Shown: one piece after another, positions 1-9,105 of the stretch
Layout: every line of letters begins with the position of its first letter
Numbering within the stretch: the first letter of the stretch is position 1
Translations under genes and position numbers: made by a program
From: an uncultured Myxococcales bacterium
GTDB lineage: Bacteria; Myxococcota_A; UBA9042
NCBI GenBank assembly: GCA_903924465.1
Contig: CAIYBN010000001.1
Coordinates: 1-64,000 of the forward strand
Length of the DNA: 64,000 bases
Reading direction: 5' to 3'
The notes under the pieces: generated by a model
What the model was told of the DNA's origin: nothing
Database searches by the model: none
Seen by the model: only the letters and a program-made list of their open reading frames with translations

Positions 1-96
1 CGGCAGCTTATCCAGTTTCCCGGCGTGGATTTCGCCGTGGCTGTGGCGCTGCAATCCTGGGTCAACCGGTACGCCTTGCCCTGCAAAGCTAGCGAC

Positions 97-173
97 TGGC
101 GCGCCCACCTGGATTCGAACCAGGGACCGTCGGCTTAGAAGGCCGATGCTCTATCCACCTGAGCTATGGGCGC
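97..173 (-). tRNA. tRNA-Arg (anticodon TCT)
   Basis: The minus strand folds into a full cloverleaf. The acceptor stem is GCGCCCA paired with TGGGCGC, the discriminator is G, and CCA is encoded (97-99). The T arm is CCTGG-TTCGAAT-CCAGG and the anticodon arm is TCGGC-CTTCTAA-GCCGA. The seven-base loop places TCT at positions 34-36, which reads AGA arginine codons. The length is 77 nt including CCA. The feature is seen directly in the sequence; only the amino-acid identity relies on the standard code. Confidence 0.95.
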
Positions 174-742
174 GTCCGCCCAGCATCGCCGCGCGCTTGC
201 GCTGAGTCAACCCGCCCCGTTGAACTTGCACACCCGATCGGGTTTCTCACCAGACGCACGTGTCGCGCACACTTGCCGCCGCGGCTTCGGGCGCAGCGGA
301 TTCACCAGACAGATATCACCAGTAGCCTTGCCGTTCTGCAGGAACTCTTGCGCCTTGTGTCGTTTTCCAGGCCGTCGCTTGGGGGACCACCGCCTCTTTC
401 TTCGTCGCACTGCCGTCGAAGGCGACGCCGGCAGTTCCAGTTTGGGCAGAAGTGCAATCCCTGCCGGCACCGCCGCCGCTTGCAGCGCGCCCAACCGCCC
501 GGCCACGCCGCGTTCAGTCGCGATTCCGCACCGTTCGGCCAAACTTGTGCCCAGAGTCATGCACTTGCCGTCGGGTAGGCTCGACGAGGGTCCATCCGCC
601 AAAGGCCGTTTTTTGCCGCGCAGGGCCCGCACCAGCACCACGTCGATTTCATGTGGATTCCCTTGTCGCATCGGCTCAGGGCAAGCTCCTTCGCCAACGC
701 ATCGAACACTCGCAGCGACTTGCGCCCCCGGTGAGGGCTTGC
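174..742. other. Region without a supportable intact gene
   Basis: No open frame here has convincing codon use together with a start and Shine-Dalgarno. A minus-strand frame from 797 to 207 stays open. It may be the frameshifted continuation of the decayed gene at 743-1210, but its third codon positions are only mildly GC-biased. The plus-strand frames are Arg/His/Pro rich, the usual look of antisense shadows. No promoter or repeat stands out. Confidence 0.4.
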
Positions 743-1210
743 TCAGAAGCGCCAGAATGAACGGCTCGAAACGATGGCAAATGCCTTTGCATCGCAAGGT
801 TGCGCGCGACGCACCTTCGGGTCCACGAACGCCTCGACGCGCGGGATCTTTTCCCGCACACCATTCATGAAACGCAGGTTCTGGTTGCGGACGACCAGAA
901 TGTGCAGTACCGGCGGGTTGGCTCCGGCGACTTCCGGAGACTCACGCGTTATTTCAGAATGTTGCAAATCCACCGTCTGGCGCAGGCCCAACTCGCCGCG
1001 GTGACAGTTGCGGCACTGCCTTTGCGTGGATTGCACCGTCTGCGGCGTGCTGAGCAGACAGATCCGCAGTTCCATGGGCCGCGGCGGCGCGAACGTCGTC
1101 GTCACTTTGCAAATTTTCCAGGCGATTCTCGCAACGGGCAACTGGAAGTCGGCGGAATCAGATCGAAGTTCCATGCACGGGCGCGCCCTGCCCCGCACGT
1201 GCAGATTCAC
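743..1210 (-). pseudogene. Decayed gene with CxxCH motif (cytochrome-like?)
   Basis: The minus-strand frame shows strong third-position GC from about 1170 down to about 800, as expected of a real coding sequence here. It contains QCRNCH, a heme-c-type CxxCH motif, followed by a segment ending near VEAFVDPKV. Reading stops at 743 soon after codon quality collapses near 780-800, where the open phase appears to change, suggesting a frameshift. No good start is visible: a GTG at 1210 lacks a Shine-Dalgarno, and the frame runs on into the typA start region. I infer a degraded secreted or redox protein. A chance CxxCH in an unknown protein is equally possible. Confidence 0.35.
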
Positions 1211-1280
1211 CTTGGCACTCTGGCCGGTGTATGGCACACTAACGCCCCTTTCTCGCGCCAGCTGGCGCACATCGAGACAC

Positions 1281-3128
1281 ATGCAGCGCGTTCGCAATAT
1301 CGGCATCATCGCCCACGTCGACCATGGCAAGACCACCCTCATCGATCAGATCCTGACCCAATGCGGCGCGGTCGGTCGCGGCGGTCTGGAACGCGAACGC
1401 GTCATGGATTCCAACGACTTGGAACGTGAGCGCGGCATCACGATTCTGGCCAAGAACACAGCGATCCAGTGGCAGGGGCAGACGGTCAACATCGTCGACA
1501 CGCCGGGCCACGCCGATTTTGGCGGCGAAGTGGAGCGCATTCTGCGGATGGTGGATTCCGTGCTGCTGCTCGTCGATGCCTGCGAAGGCCCGATGCCGCA
1601 AACCCGTTTTGTCCTGCGCAAGTCGCTCGCGCTGGGTCTGCGGCCGATCGTGGTGATCAACAAGGTCGATCGTCCGGATCGCCAGATCGATCGCGTCCTC
1701 GACGCCGTGTTCGACCTGTTCGTCGCCCTCGACGCCAAGCCGGAACAGCTTGATTTTCCTGTTATTTACGCTTCAGGCCGCGGTGGTTTTGCCGTCCATG
1801 ACTACAACGACGTCACCGACGACGATCCGGTCGTCATGGCGGAAAAGCAGAAAGGCAAGACGCTCGCGCCGCTCATGGACTTGATCCTGCAGCACGTTCC
1901 GCCGTGCGAATTCCCGATCGATCAGCCGCTGCAACTGCAGGTGGCCACCTTGGATCGCAACGACTTCCTCGGCCGCATCGCGATCGGTCGAATTTACCGT
2001 GGGCAGATTCGCAAGGGCGACAATATCGTGCAAGTTCGCCTGGATGGTTCGCAGCAGAAGCTGCGCGTCGTCAAGCTGATGGGCTTCATGGGCACCGAGC
2101 GCGCGGACATCGATCAAGGCTATGCCGGTGATATTGTGGCGCTATCTGGTGTTGGCGACGTGACCGTCGGCGAAACACTGTGCGCGGAAGATTGCATCGA
2201 GCCGATGCCCGCGATTCCGGTCGACGAGCCGACGCTGTCGATGGATTTCATCGTCAACAATTCGCCCTTTGCTGGCCGCGAGGGCAAGTTTGTCACGACG
2301 CGCAACATTCGGGATCGCTTGAATAAAGAGCTGGAATCGAATGTGTCGCTGCGAATCGAAGACACGGAGAAGCCCGACGTCATCAAGGTTTCTGGCCGCG
2401 GCACGCTCAGCTTGTCGATTCTTATCGAGACCATGCGCCGCGAGGGCTTCGAGCTGCAGGTCAGCCAACCCCGCGTGATCACGAAGGAATTCGACGGCAA
2501 GAAAATGGAGCCGTACGAAGACGTGGTCGCGGAATGCGGCGACGGCTACTCCGGCGCGGTCGTGGAAAAACTCAGTCAGCGCGGCGGCGAGTTGCAGAAC
2601 ATGGAAGTCGCCGACGACGGCACCGTGCGCATGGAATTCCGCGTGCCCAGCCGCGGCCTCATCGGCTACCGCAGCCAGTTCCTCACCGACACGCGCGGTA
2701 CCGGCGTGGTCTACCACAACTTCGCTGAGTACGGTCCGTGGCGCGGAGAGATCCGTCGGCGCCAGAATGGGGTGCTGATCGGTCACGAAGAAACGATTTG
2801 CACGCCATACGGCATTTTCAACCTGCAGGATCGCGGCGCTTTCTTCGTCGGACCGACGCAGGAAATCTATCAGGGCCAAATCGTCGGCGTGCACAACCGC
2901 GACAACGACTTGACCGTGCATCCGGGCAAGGAAAAGAAGCTGACGAACATCCGTTCAGCCGGCGCGGACGAGAAGCTGCTGCTGGTGCCGGCTCGCCGTC
3001 TGTCCTTGGAAGAAGCGCTGGAATTCATTGACGACGATGAGTTGGTGGAAGTCACGCCGAAGTCGATTCGCCTGCGCAAGAAGTGGCTGAACGAGAGCGA
3101 CCGTCGCCGCTATTCGAAGGCCAGCTAG
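1281..3128 (+). CDS. typA: Ribosome-associated GTPase TypA/BipA
   Basis: This 615-residue translational GTPase has the usual BipA length. BipA binds 70S ribosomes and supports 50S assembly and growth under stress. The G domain opens at the start of the protein: G1 AHVDHGKT, switch region RERGIT, G3 DTPGHADF, G4 NKVD. EF-G-like domains and the BipA C-terminal domain follow. The ATG at 1281 is chosen because conserved sequence (MQRVRNIGIIAHVDHGK) begins there. The frame is open upstream, but that part is not conserved and overlaps the decayed minus-strand gene. The gene converges with the HD-GYP gene, leaving only 13 bp between stops. Confidence 0.97.
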   Translation: MQRVRNIGIIAHVDHGKTTLIDQILTQCGAVGRGGLERERVMDSNDLERERGITILAKNTAIQWQGQTVNIVDTPGHADFGGEVERILRMVDSVLLLVDACEGPMPQTRFVLRKSLALGLRPIVVINKVDRPDRQIDRVLDAVFDLFVALDAKPEQLDFPVIYASGRGGFAVHDYNDVTDDDPVVMAEKQKGKTLAPLMDLILQHVPPCEFPIDQPLQLQVATLDRNDFLGRIAIGRIYRGQIRKGDNIVQVRLDGSQQKLRVVKLMGFMGTERADIDQGYAGDIVALSGVGDVTVGETLCAEDCIEPMPAIPVDEPTLSMDFIVNNSPFAGREGKFVTTRNIRDRLNKELESNVSLRIEDTEKPDVIKVSGRGTLSLSILIETMRREGFELQVSQPRVITKEFDGKKMEPYEDVVAECGDGYSGAVVEKLSQRGGELQNMEVADDGTVRMEFRVPSRGLIGYRSQFLTDTRGTGVVYHNFAEYGPWRGEIRRRQNGVLIGHEETICTPYGIFNLQDRGAFFVGPTQEIYQGQIVGVHNRDNDLTVHPGKEKKLTNIRSAGADEKLLLVPARRLSLEEALEFIDDDELVEVTPKSIRLRKKWLNESDRRRYSKAS

Positions 3129-3141
3129 CGCCAAACGCGCA

Positions 3142-4251
3142 TCAGTCGACGCAGGCCGCTGCGATCGCGGCGAATTTGTCGCGCACTGCGACGAACGCGT
3201 CGACCACATCCGGGTCAAAATGCCGCCCGCGACCGGCCACGATCGCTTCTGCCGCCATTTCGACGGAGAGCGCTGGCTTGTAGACGCGGCGCGTGATCAG
3301 CGCGTCGAAGACGTCTGCCACCGCCATCAAACGCGCGCTGATGGGGATGGCGTCACCGTCCAGGCCGTCCGGATACCCGGTGCCGTCCCATTTCTCGTGG
3401 TGCCAGTTGGCGATTTCCTTGGCAAGGGCCAGGAATGCCACGGTGCGTCCGGTATCGCGCTCCGCATGCTCAATCGCGTCGCGTCCCAACCTGGCGTGGC
3501 GCTTCATGATCGTCCACTCTTGCGGCGTCAGCCGCCCCGGCTTGAGCAAAATGTTGTCCGGGATGCCGACTTTGCCGATATCGTGAAGCGGCGCGGACTT
3601 CACCAAAGTCTCGATGTACGCGGTGGTCAGCGTCGCCGAGAAGCGCGGATGGTTGCGGAGCGCCTCGGCCAGGGCCCGCACGTAGCCCTGCGTGCGCAGC
3701 AGGTGGCTGCCTGTTTCCGGGTCACGCACTTCCGCCAAGCTGGCCAGCGCGCGGATGCTCACGTCCTGCACGATCAGATTGTCCGCCATTCGCCGTGCCA
3801 CTTCTGCCTCGAGCAGATGCGTCTGGTCCTGAAGCAAATCTCGCGCGTGCTTGAGTTCCAGGTGGGTCCGCACACGCGCCAGAACGACCTTCGGCTGAAT
3901 CGGCCGCAGGATGTAGTCCACCGCGCCCAACTCCAGACCGCGCTCCTCGGCCGCGTAGCCTTCCAACGAGGTGATGAAGATGACCGGAATATCCCGGGTC
4001 ACCGGATTTTCCTGCAAGTGCGCCAGCACGGCAAAGCCATCCATGTTCGGCATCAGGATGTCGAGGAGAATCAGGTTCGGGATTGGCGCGCGCGCGGCCG
4101 CGATCAGCGCTCGCTGGCCAGAATTGGCGACGCGAACCGCATAGTGCGGCGAGAGCAGATCGCCCATGATCACCAGGTTCTCGGCGGTATCGTCGACAAC
4201 GAGAATGGTCTGTCCAGCCAGCGCGACGGGGCGCCCCATCCACGCGCTCAC
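3142..4251 (-). CDS. Response regulator with HD-GYP domain
   Basis: The protein has about 369 residues. The N-terminal receiver shows the acidic pair VDD, phospho-acceptor Asp in LILLDILMP, and the conserved Lys region replaced by LRPIQP. A C-terminal HD-GYP domain follows (HDIGKVG, later HHEKWDG, GTGYPDG). HD-GYP proteins typically hydrolyse cyclic-di-GMP. The GTG at 4251 is preferred: it overlaps the TGA of the upstream cyclase gene as GTGA and has GAGGA four bases upstream, whereas the ATG at 4239 is too far from that site. The overlap implies translational coupling. The receiver lacks the usual Lys of the KP motif (RP here), which could alter phospho-signalling. Confidence 0.9.
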   Translation of the reverse strand: MSAWMGRPVALAGQTILVVDDTAENLVIMGDLLSPHYAVRVANSGQRALIAAARAPIPNLILLDILMPNMDGFAVLAHLQENPVTRDIPVIFITSLEGYAAEERGLELGAVDYILRPIQPKVVLARVRTHLELKHARDLLQDQTHLLEAEVARRMADNLIVQDVSIRALASLAEVRDPETGSHLLRTQGYVRALAEALRNHPRFSATLTTAYIETLVKSAPLHDIGKVGIPDNILLKPGRLTPQEWTIMKRHARLGRDAIEHAERDTGRTVAFLALAKEIANWHHEKWDGTGYPDGLDGDAIPISARLMAVADVFDALITRRVYKPALSVEMAAEAIVAGRGRHFDPDVVDAFVAVRDKFAAIAAACVD

Positions 4252-5363
4252 GACTTCCTCACGTCGGCGTCGCTCGTCGTGTTCCGCGGCCCCGTCACGA
4301 CGTAGGTGCTCAGTGGCCGCCCAATGCCCTTGACGTACAGCGGCGGCTGCGGCTGGGCAAGGAACGCCCTCCGCACCAGTTCGTGGGTCTCTTTCGCGAC
4401 CACGACCGTCCCTGGATCCGCTTTGCCCTCCAGCCGCGACGCGAGGTTCACCGTCGTGCCCAGCGCGGTGTAGGTCAATTGCCGCCGACTGCCAAAGTTG
4501 CCCACGGTGCAGAGGCCTGAGGCAATGCCCATGCGCACACGCAGCGTCACCCCCGCGCTCAAGGCGGTCCATTCCGGCTGCAATTCCGCCACGCGCTGCT
4601 GCATCTCCAGTGCCATCTGCACGCAGGCCAGCGCATCTTCCTCTTCGCCGCGGGTCGTTGGATCGCCAAAGAACACCATGCACGCGTCGCCGATGAACTT
4701 GTCCAGCGTGCCGCCATGGCGGCTGACAATCTCGCCCATCGCGTCAAAATAGCCGTTCAGCAGCTGCGTCATCGCGGCCGGCTCCATGCGGTCGGTCTGC
4801 TCGGTAAAGCCGACGATGTCCGAGAAAAACACCGTCAGCGGGCGACGACGGCTCACGAGGCCTGTCGACACTTCGCCGCGCCGAATGCTGCTCGCGACTT
4901 CAGAGGAAATGTACGACTGGTAGTGCCGCCCCAGCCGCTCCAACGACTGTCGGGCCCGCTTGAGTTCCAGGTGCACGCGCACGCGCTGGAGGACCACCGC
5001 CGGACTGATCGGCTTGGTGATGTAGTCCACCGCGCCCACCTGCAGGCCGCGGGCCTCATCCTGTGCGTCCACCATGGCCGTCACGAAGATCACCGGAATG
5101 TCGCGCGTGCGGGGACTTTCTTTCAGGCGAGTGCAGACTTCAATGCCGTCCATCTCCGGCATCATCACGTCGAGCAGAATCAATTCCGGCAGCGGGTCGC
5201 CTTCGCAGATCCGCAGCGCCTTGGCGCCCGAGGTGGCCACCTTCAGGTTGTACGCGCCACCCAGCACGCCCGCCAGGACGCTCAGGTTTTCCGGGGCATC
5301 GTCAACGAGCAGAAGTGTGGGTTTTGCCGGGCCGTTCTGCACAATGTTCCTGTCCGCCGTCAC
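4248..5363 (-). CDS. Response regulator with class III nucleotide cyclase domain
   Basis: The protein has 371 residues. The receiver occupies about 1-135 (Asp21-Asp22, phospho-Asp65, Lys117 in TKP). A short helical linker leads to a class III adenylate/guanylate cyclase domain at about 172-350. The two metal aspartates are visible at 182 (FFSDIVGFT) and 226 (FIGDACM), as are Lys222 and the transition-state pair Asn306/Arg310 (VNLASR). The residue that normally selects adenine (Asp) is Thr299, the pattern of class IIIb cyclases, some of which respond to bicarbonate. The product is probably cAMP, but substrate choice is inferred. It is the first gene of an overlapping pair with the HD-GYP regulator, so cyclic nucleotide and cyclic-di-GMP outputs are co-expressed. 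Confidence 0.93.
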   Translation of the reverse strand: MTADRNIVQNGPAKPTLLLVDDAPENLSVLAGVLGGAYNLKVATSGAKALRICEGDPLPELILLDVMMPEMDGIEVCTRLKESPRTRDIPVIFVTAMVDAQDEARGLQVGAVDYITKPISPAVVLQRVRVHLELKRARQSLERLGRHYQSYISSEVASSIRRGEVSTGLVSRRRPLTVFFSDIVGFTEQTDRMEPAAMTQLLNGYFDAMGEIVSRHGGTLDKFIGDACMVFFGDPTTRGEEEDALACVQMALEMQQRVAELQPEWTALSAGVTLRVRMGIASGLCTVGNFGSRRQLTYTALGTTVNLASRLEGKADPGTVVVAKETHELVRRAFLAQPQPPLYVKGIGRPLSTYVVTGPRNTTSDADVRKS

Positions 5364-5424
5364 GCCATCACGCTACCACCGTGACGCCCGCGCGTCGACC
5401 TCCCGTCGTTGCCGACCAGCGCCG

Positions 5425-7068
5425 CTATTTTTTGCCGATCGACAAGGTGCTCGTCGCAATATTCGCGAAGAAGTCATTACCCTTGTCATCGACGACAATA
5501 AACGCCGGAAAATCCTGCACTTCAATCTTCCAGACGGCTTCCATGCCCAGTTCCGCGTATTCCAGAACCTCGACCTTGGTGATGCAATCCTTGGCCAATC
5601 GCGCCGCAGGTCCGCCAATCGAACCGAGGTAGAAGCCGCCGTGCGCTTTGCACGCGTCGGTCACAGCCTTGGAGCGATTGCCCTTCGCGACCATGACAAA
5701 GCTGCCGCCCGCGGCCTGAAATTGATCGACATACGCATCCATGCGGCCGGCAGTCGTGGGCCCAAAAGAGCCGGAAGCGTAGCCAGCCGGCGTCTTGGCC
5801 GGACCGGCATAATACACGCAATAGTCGCGCAGATACTGCGGAATTCCATGTCCGGCATCCAGCCGTTCTTTCAGCTTGGCGTGGGCAATGTCTCGCGCCA
5901 CGATCATCGGGCCCGACAGCGACAGCCGCGTCTTGATCGGGTATTTGCTCAGTTCCGCGCGAATTTCCGCCATCGGCCGGTTCAGGTCGATCTTCAGCAC
6001 CTCGCCTTCCAGATGCGCGTCGCTCACTTCCGGCAGGTACTTGGCCGGATCCGCCTCCAGCGCCTCCAAAAACACGCCGTCCTTGGTAATTTTGCCCAAC
6101 GCCTGCCGGTCCGCCGAGCACGACACCGCGATCGCTACCGGACACGAAGCGCCGTGGCGCGGCAGGCGAATCACCCGCACGTCGTGACAGAAATACTTGC
6201 CGCCAAACTGCGCGCCAATGCCCATTTCCTGAGTCAGCTGCAGCACGCGCGCTTCCAATTCCAGATCGCGAAAGCCGCGGCCCAACGCGTTGCCGGACGT
6301 CGGCAGCGGATCGAGGTAATGCGCGGAAGCGTACTTCGCCGTCTTCAGCGCAAATTCCGCTGACGTGCCGCCGATAACGATGGCCAGGTGATACGGCGGA
6401 CAAGCCGCGGTGCCGAGCGTGCGGATCTTCTGGTCCAGGAATTTCAGCAAGCTATCCGGATTCAGCAGCGCCTTGGTCTCCTGATACAGGTAGCTCTTGT
6501 TCGCGGAACCGCCGCCTTTGGCCATGAACAGGAATTTGTAGGCCTCGCCCGGCGTCGCATACAGCTCGATCTGCGCCGGCAAGTTATTGTCCGTATTCAC
6601 TTCTTCGTACATGTCCAGCGGCGCCATCTGGCTGTAGCGCAGGTTGGACGACTGGTACGTGTTGAACACGCCGCGCGACAGATGCGCCTCGTCGTTGCCG
6701 TCGGTCAGCACGTTCTGGCCGCGCTTGCCCATGACGATCGCCGTGCCGGTGTCCTGGCACGATGGCAAGATGCCGCCTGCGGCGATGCTGGCATTTTTCA
6801 ACAGTTCCAAGGCGACGAAGCGGTCATTGGCCGACGCTTCTGGATCGTCCAGAATTTTACGCACTTGCGCCAAGTGAGCCGGCCGCAGCAGATGGGCGAT
6901 GTCGCGCATGGCGGTCTGCGCGAGCAGCGTCAACGCTTCGGGCTGCACCTGGAGAAACGTGCGGCCTTGCGCAGTGAACGTCGACACGTAGTCTTTCGTC
7001 AGCAGGCGATACGGCGTGTCGTCGTGCCTAAGCGGCAGAATCTCTTGAAAAGCAAAGTCGATGGCCAT
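5425..7068 (-). CDS. Class I (iron-sulfur) fumarate hydratase
   Basis: This 547-residue single-chain FumA/FumB-type enzyme interconverts fumarate and malate in the TCA cycle using an oxygen-sensitive [4Fe-4S] cluster. Candidate cluster cysteines are in [19 protein letters not shown] and ASCPVAIAV. The IVIGGTSAE and C-terminal [11 protein letters not shown] segments are typical of the family. The start is the ATG at 7068, six bases after GGAG. An in-frame extension upstream is not family-like. It stands alone between the cyclase gene and the Bax-inhibitor-like gene, with short gaps on both sides. Confidence 0.95.
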   Translation of the reverse strand: MAIDFAFQEILPLRHDDTPYRLLTKDYVSTFTAQGRTFLQVQPEALTLLAQTAMRDIAHLLRPAHLAQVRKILDDPEASANDRFVALELLKNASIAAGGILPSCQDTGTAIVMGKRGQNVLTDGNDEAHLSRGVFNTYQSSNLRYSQMAPLDMYEEVNTDNNLPAQIELYATPGEAYKFLFMAKGGGSANKSYLYQETKALLNPDSLLKFLDQKIRTLGTAACPPYHLAIVIGGTSAEFALKTAKYASAHYLDPLPTSGNALGRGFRDLELEARVLQLTQEMGIGAQFGGKYFCHDVRVIRLPRHGASCPVAIAVSCSADRQALGKITKDGVFLEALEADPAKYLPEVSDAHLEGEVLKIDLNRPMAEIRAELSKYPIKTRLSLSGPMIVARDIAHAKLKERLDAGHGIPQYLRDYCVYYAGPAKTPAGYASGSFGPTTAGRMDAYVDQFQAAGGSFVMVAKGNRSKAVTDACKAHGGFYLGSIGGPAARLAKDCITKVEVLEYAELGMEAVWKIEVQDFPAFIVVDDKGNDFFANIATSTLSIGKK

Positions 7069-7154
7069 GGAGTGCTCCGGTGGGCGGATGAAGGGCGCCG
7101 CCGGGGCCGGGAGTCTAGCACTCGACACGTCGGCTGTCGCCAGCCCGGCCGCTC

Positions 7155-7892
7155 TCAGTTCCGACGGCCGCCGAACAACCGGAGCATCATCAAGAACAGA
7201 TTGACGAAGTCCAGATACAGATTCAGCGCGCCCACGAGCGCGACTTTGCCTTCCTCTTCGCTGGTGTGAAAGCCCATGTAGCCCATCTTGCGGAAGCGCT
7301 GCACGTCGTAAGCAGTGAGCCCTGTGAAGATCAGCGCGCCAATGCCGGAAATCGCGTACTGCAAGGCGCTGGAATGCATGAACCAGTTGACGATGCCGGC
7401 GATGATCAGCGCCCAGACGCCCATCATCAGGAAGCTGCCGACGCCGGTGAGGTCGCGCTTGGTGGTGGCGCCGACGAACGCCATCGTGCCGAACGTGCCG
7501 GCGCTGATGAAGAACGTGTTGGCGACCGACTCGCGGGTGTAGAGCGAGACGATGAGGCCAAGCGTCAGGCCGTTGACCGCGGCGTAGGCGAGAAAGGATG
7601 CAGCCGCGGTCGCGAAGCTCATGCGTTTGAGCAAGGCGGAAAAGCCGATGACCATGGCGAGTTCAAGAAAGAGCAGCGGGCGGAACCATTCGGCCACGCC
7701 GAGGTACAGCGATTCGCTGCTCAGCACGGTTGCGGCGACGGCGCCGGAGAGCGCGAGGCCGCCTGCCATCCAGCCGAACATGCGACTCGTGAACCGCGCG
7801 GCCATGTCCGTGCGGCCGGCGTGCTCGATGTCGTTCGTGTGCGCCCAGCCCGCTTGCGGCGCGGAGGCGTAGGGATTGCGTTCTTGATTCAT
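7155..7892 (-). CDS. Bax inhibitor-1 / YccA family membrane protein
   Basis: This 245-residue integral membrane protein has about seven hydrophobic helices after a polar N terminus of about 35 residues. The family signature is seen in the [14 protein letters not shown] region and the acidic residues near the last helices ([19 protein letters not shown]). Members are pH-sensitive calcium-leak channels or modulators of membrane protease FtsH; the substrate here is unknown. Upstream, at 7935-7948, lies an inverted repeat (GGACCAAATCGGTC on this strand). It resembles one in front of the Rrf2 gene near 57.9 kb, so redox or Fe-S control is possible. Confidence 0.93.
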   Translation of the reverse strand: MNQERNPYASAPQAGWAHTNDIEHAGRTDMAARFTSRMFGWMAGGLALSGAVAATVLSSESLYLGVAEWFRPLLFLELAMVIGFSALLKRMSFATAAASFLAYAAVNGLTLGLIVSLYTRESVANTFFISAGTFGTMAFVGATTKRDLTGVGSFLMMGVWALIIAGIVNWFMHSSALQYAISGIGALIFTGLTAYDVQRFRKMGYMGFHTSEEEGKVALVGALNLYLDFVNLFLMMLRLFGGRRN

Positions 7893-7934
7893 CCAAAATC
7901 TCCCAATACGGCAAAAGCCGTCGTGACCAAAGTA

Positions 7935-7948
7935 GACCGATTTGGTCC
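7935..7948. promoter_or_regulatory. Inverted repeat GGACC-N4-GGTC upstream of Bax-inhibitor-like gene
   Basis: On the minus strand the sequence reads GGACCAAATCGGTC, 43 bp upstream of the ATG at 7892. A related site (GGACCAATTCGGTCC) lies at 57876-57890, between the small Cys-rich gene and the Rrf2 gene. The shared core GGACCAA-TCGGTC suggests one dimeric regulator, most simply the Rrf2 protein. Inference from two sites only. Confidence 0.4.
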
Positions 7949-7962
7949 GGCGTCAAGGCAAC

Positions 7963-9099
7963 TCAAAACGGCAAATCGTCGACCTTGCCGATGGCCTGTA
8001 GCGGCACCGCGAGGCTCACGCCGGCGATGCGGTTGCGCAGCACGTCCGGTTGGTCCGATGCCAGCAGCGCCTGATCCACCGCAATCGTCCCGGCATGGGC
8101 CAGATCAATCAGGCTCTGATCCAACGTTTGGCATCCCGCGCCACGTGCCTGCTCGATGAGGGGCTGCAAGGCCGCCACGTCGCCAGCGCCGCGCAGGACA
8201 TCGGCCATTTGCGTCGAGAAGGTTGCGGTCTCCATGGCCGGCACCCGCGCTTTGCCATCCGCCGTCGGCACCATCCGTTGGTAGCTGAAGCCCTTCAACT
8301 GCGCCGCCAGCCGTTGCCGAAACGGCTCGCGACGCGCCGGTTCCAGCCGCGCCAGCGTGTGCCGCAGCCAGTCCACCGGCAAACCGCCGGAGACAACCGC
8401 GAGCACCAGCCGTCCCTGCTCCGCCAGCGCAATCGCCGACTCCAGGTGATCCGCCGGCAGATCGCCGATCGCGACCACGTCGCAATCCATCCGCGCGATG
8501 TGGCTCAGCGCCGCCGCGAGATCGCCAGTATCCGTGCGCAGTTCGCGCTGGCGGATAAAGGCCATTTTGTCGTCGAACAGCACTTCAATCGGATCTTCCA
8601 GCGTCATCACATGGCGCGGTTGCGGCGCGACGGTGTTGATGTGTTCGATGAGCGCCTGCCAAGTCACCGAACGACCCGAACCCGGCGGACCAGCGATGAT
8701 CACGAGGCCACGCGGCAAGAGCGCCCACGTGCCCAGCACTTTGGGCAGGTTCAATTCGCGCAGCGCCTGCGCCTTGGCCGGCACCACGTGCACGACCAAG
8801 CCCACCGCACCGCGCTGCCGGAACGCCGTGACGCGAAATCGCCCGCAGCCAACGACGCCGCGCGGAAACGTCACGTCGTGCCCCGCCTCCCATTGCGCCA
8901 GCCAAGCGCCCGGCACCAGCCCCGCGGCCACTTCGTCCAGGTCCGCTTCCGAGAACGTCGCCTCGTCCTTGCGCGAAATCAGCGCGCCCGAACGGCGGTA
9001 CAAAGGCCGCTGTCCCGGTTTGATATGCACTTCCGCAATGCCGCGCGTCGACGCAAAGCGCAGCACCTGCTCAAAACGGCCGATGACCTCACTCGTCAT
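7963..9099 (-). CDS. PilT-like secretion ATPase with eroded active site
   Basis: The 378 residues align by eye with the type IV pilus retraction ATPase PilT/PilU along the whole length: N-terminal PAS-like part, then the RecA-like core. Key motifs are altered. Walker A reads GPPGSGRS, with Arg in place of the invariant Lys. The Asp box TLEDPIE is intact. The Walker B segment is DVVAIGDLPAD instead of DVILVGEMRD, losing the catalytic Glu. The His box is VLAVVSGG instead of the usual STLHTN type. It is therefore probably inactive or only nucleotide-sensing, perhaps a regulatory subunit of a true PilT hexamer encoded elsewhere. The next gene downstream starts 6 bp away. Confidence 0.88.
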   Translation of the reverse strand: MTSEVIGRFEQVLRFASTRGIAEVHIKPGQRPLYRRSGALISRKDEATFSEADLDEVAAGLVPGAWLAQWEAGHDVTFPRGVVGCGRFRVTAFRQRGAVGLVVHVVPAKAQALRELNLPKVLGTWALLPRGLVIIAGPPGSGRSVTWQALIEHINTVAPQPRHVMTLEDPIEVLFDDKMAFIRQRELRTDTGDLAAALSHIARMDCDVVAIGDLPADHLESAIALAEQGRLVLAVVSGGLPVDWLRHTLARLEPARREPFRQRLAAQLKGFSYQRMVPTADGKARVPAMETATFSTQMADVLRGAGDVAALQPLIEQARGAGCQTLDQSLIDLAHAGTIAVDQALLASDQPDVLRNRIAGVSLAVPLQAIGKVDDLPF

Positions 9100-9105
9100 G
9101 CCGAC

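Noticed and set aside
1-96. Tail of a protein ending inside the tRNA
   Set aside because: One plus frame stays open to about 138, but it would overlap the tRNA, and 96 bp are too few to judge.
166-870. Plus-strand frame of 234 codons after the tRNA
   Set aside because: Its Arg/Pro/Ser-rich composition and lack of a Shine-Dalgarno indicate a shadow of minus-strand sequence, and it starts inside the tRNA.
1008-1280. N-terminal extension of typA by about 91 codons
   Set aside because: BipA proteins begin at the G1 region, and the extension overlaps the decayed minus-strand gene and lacks a conserved sequence.
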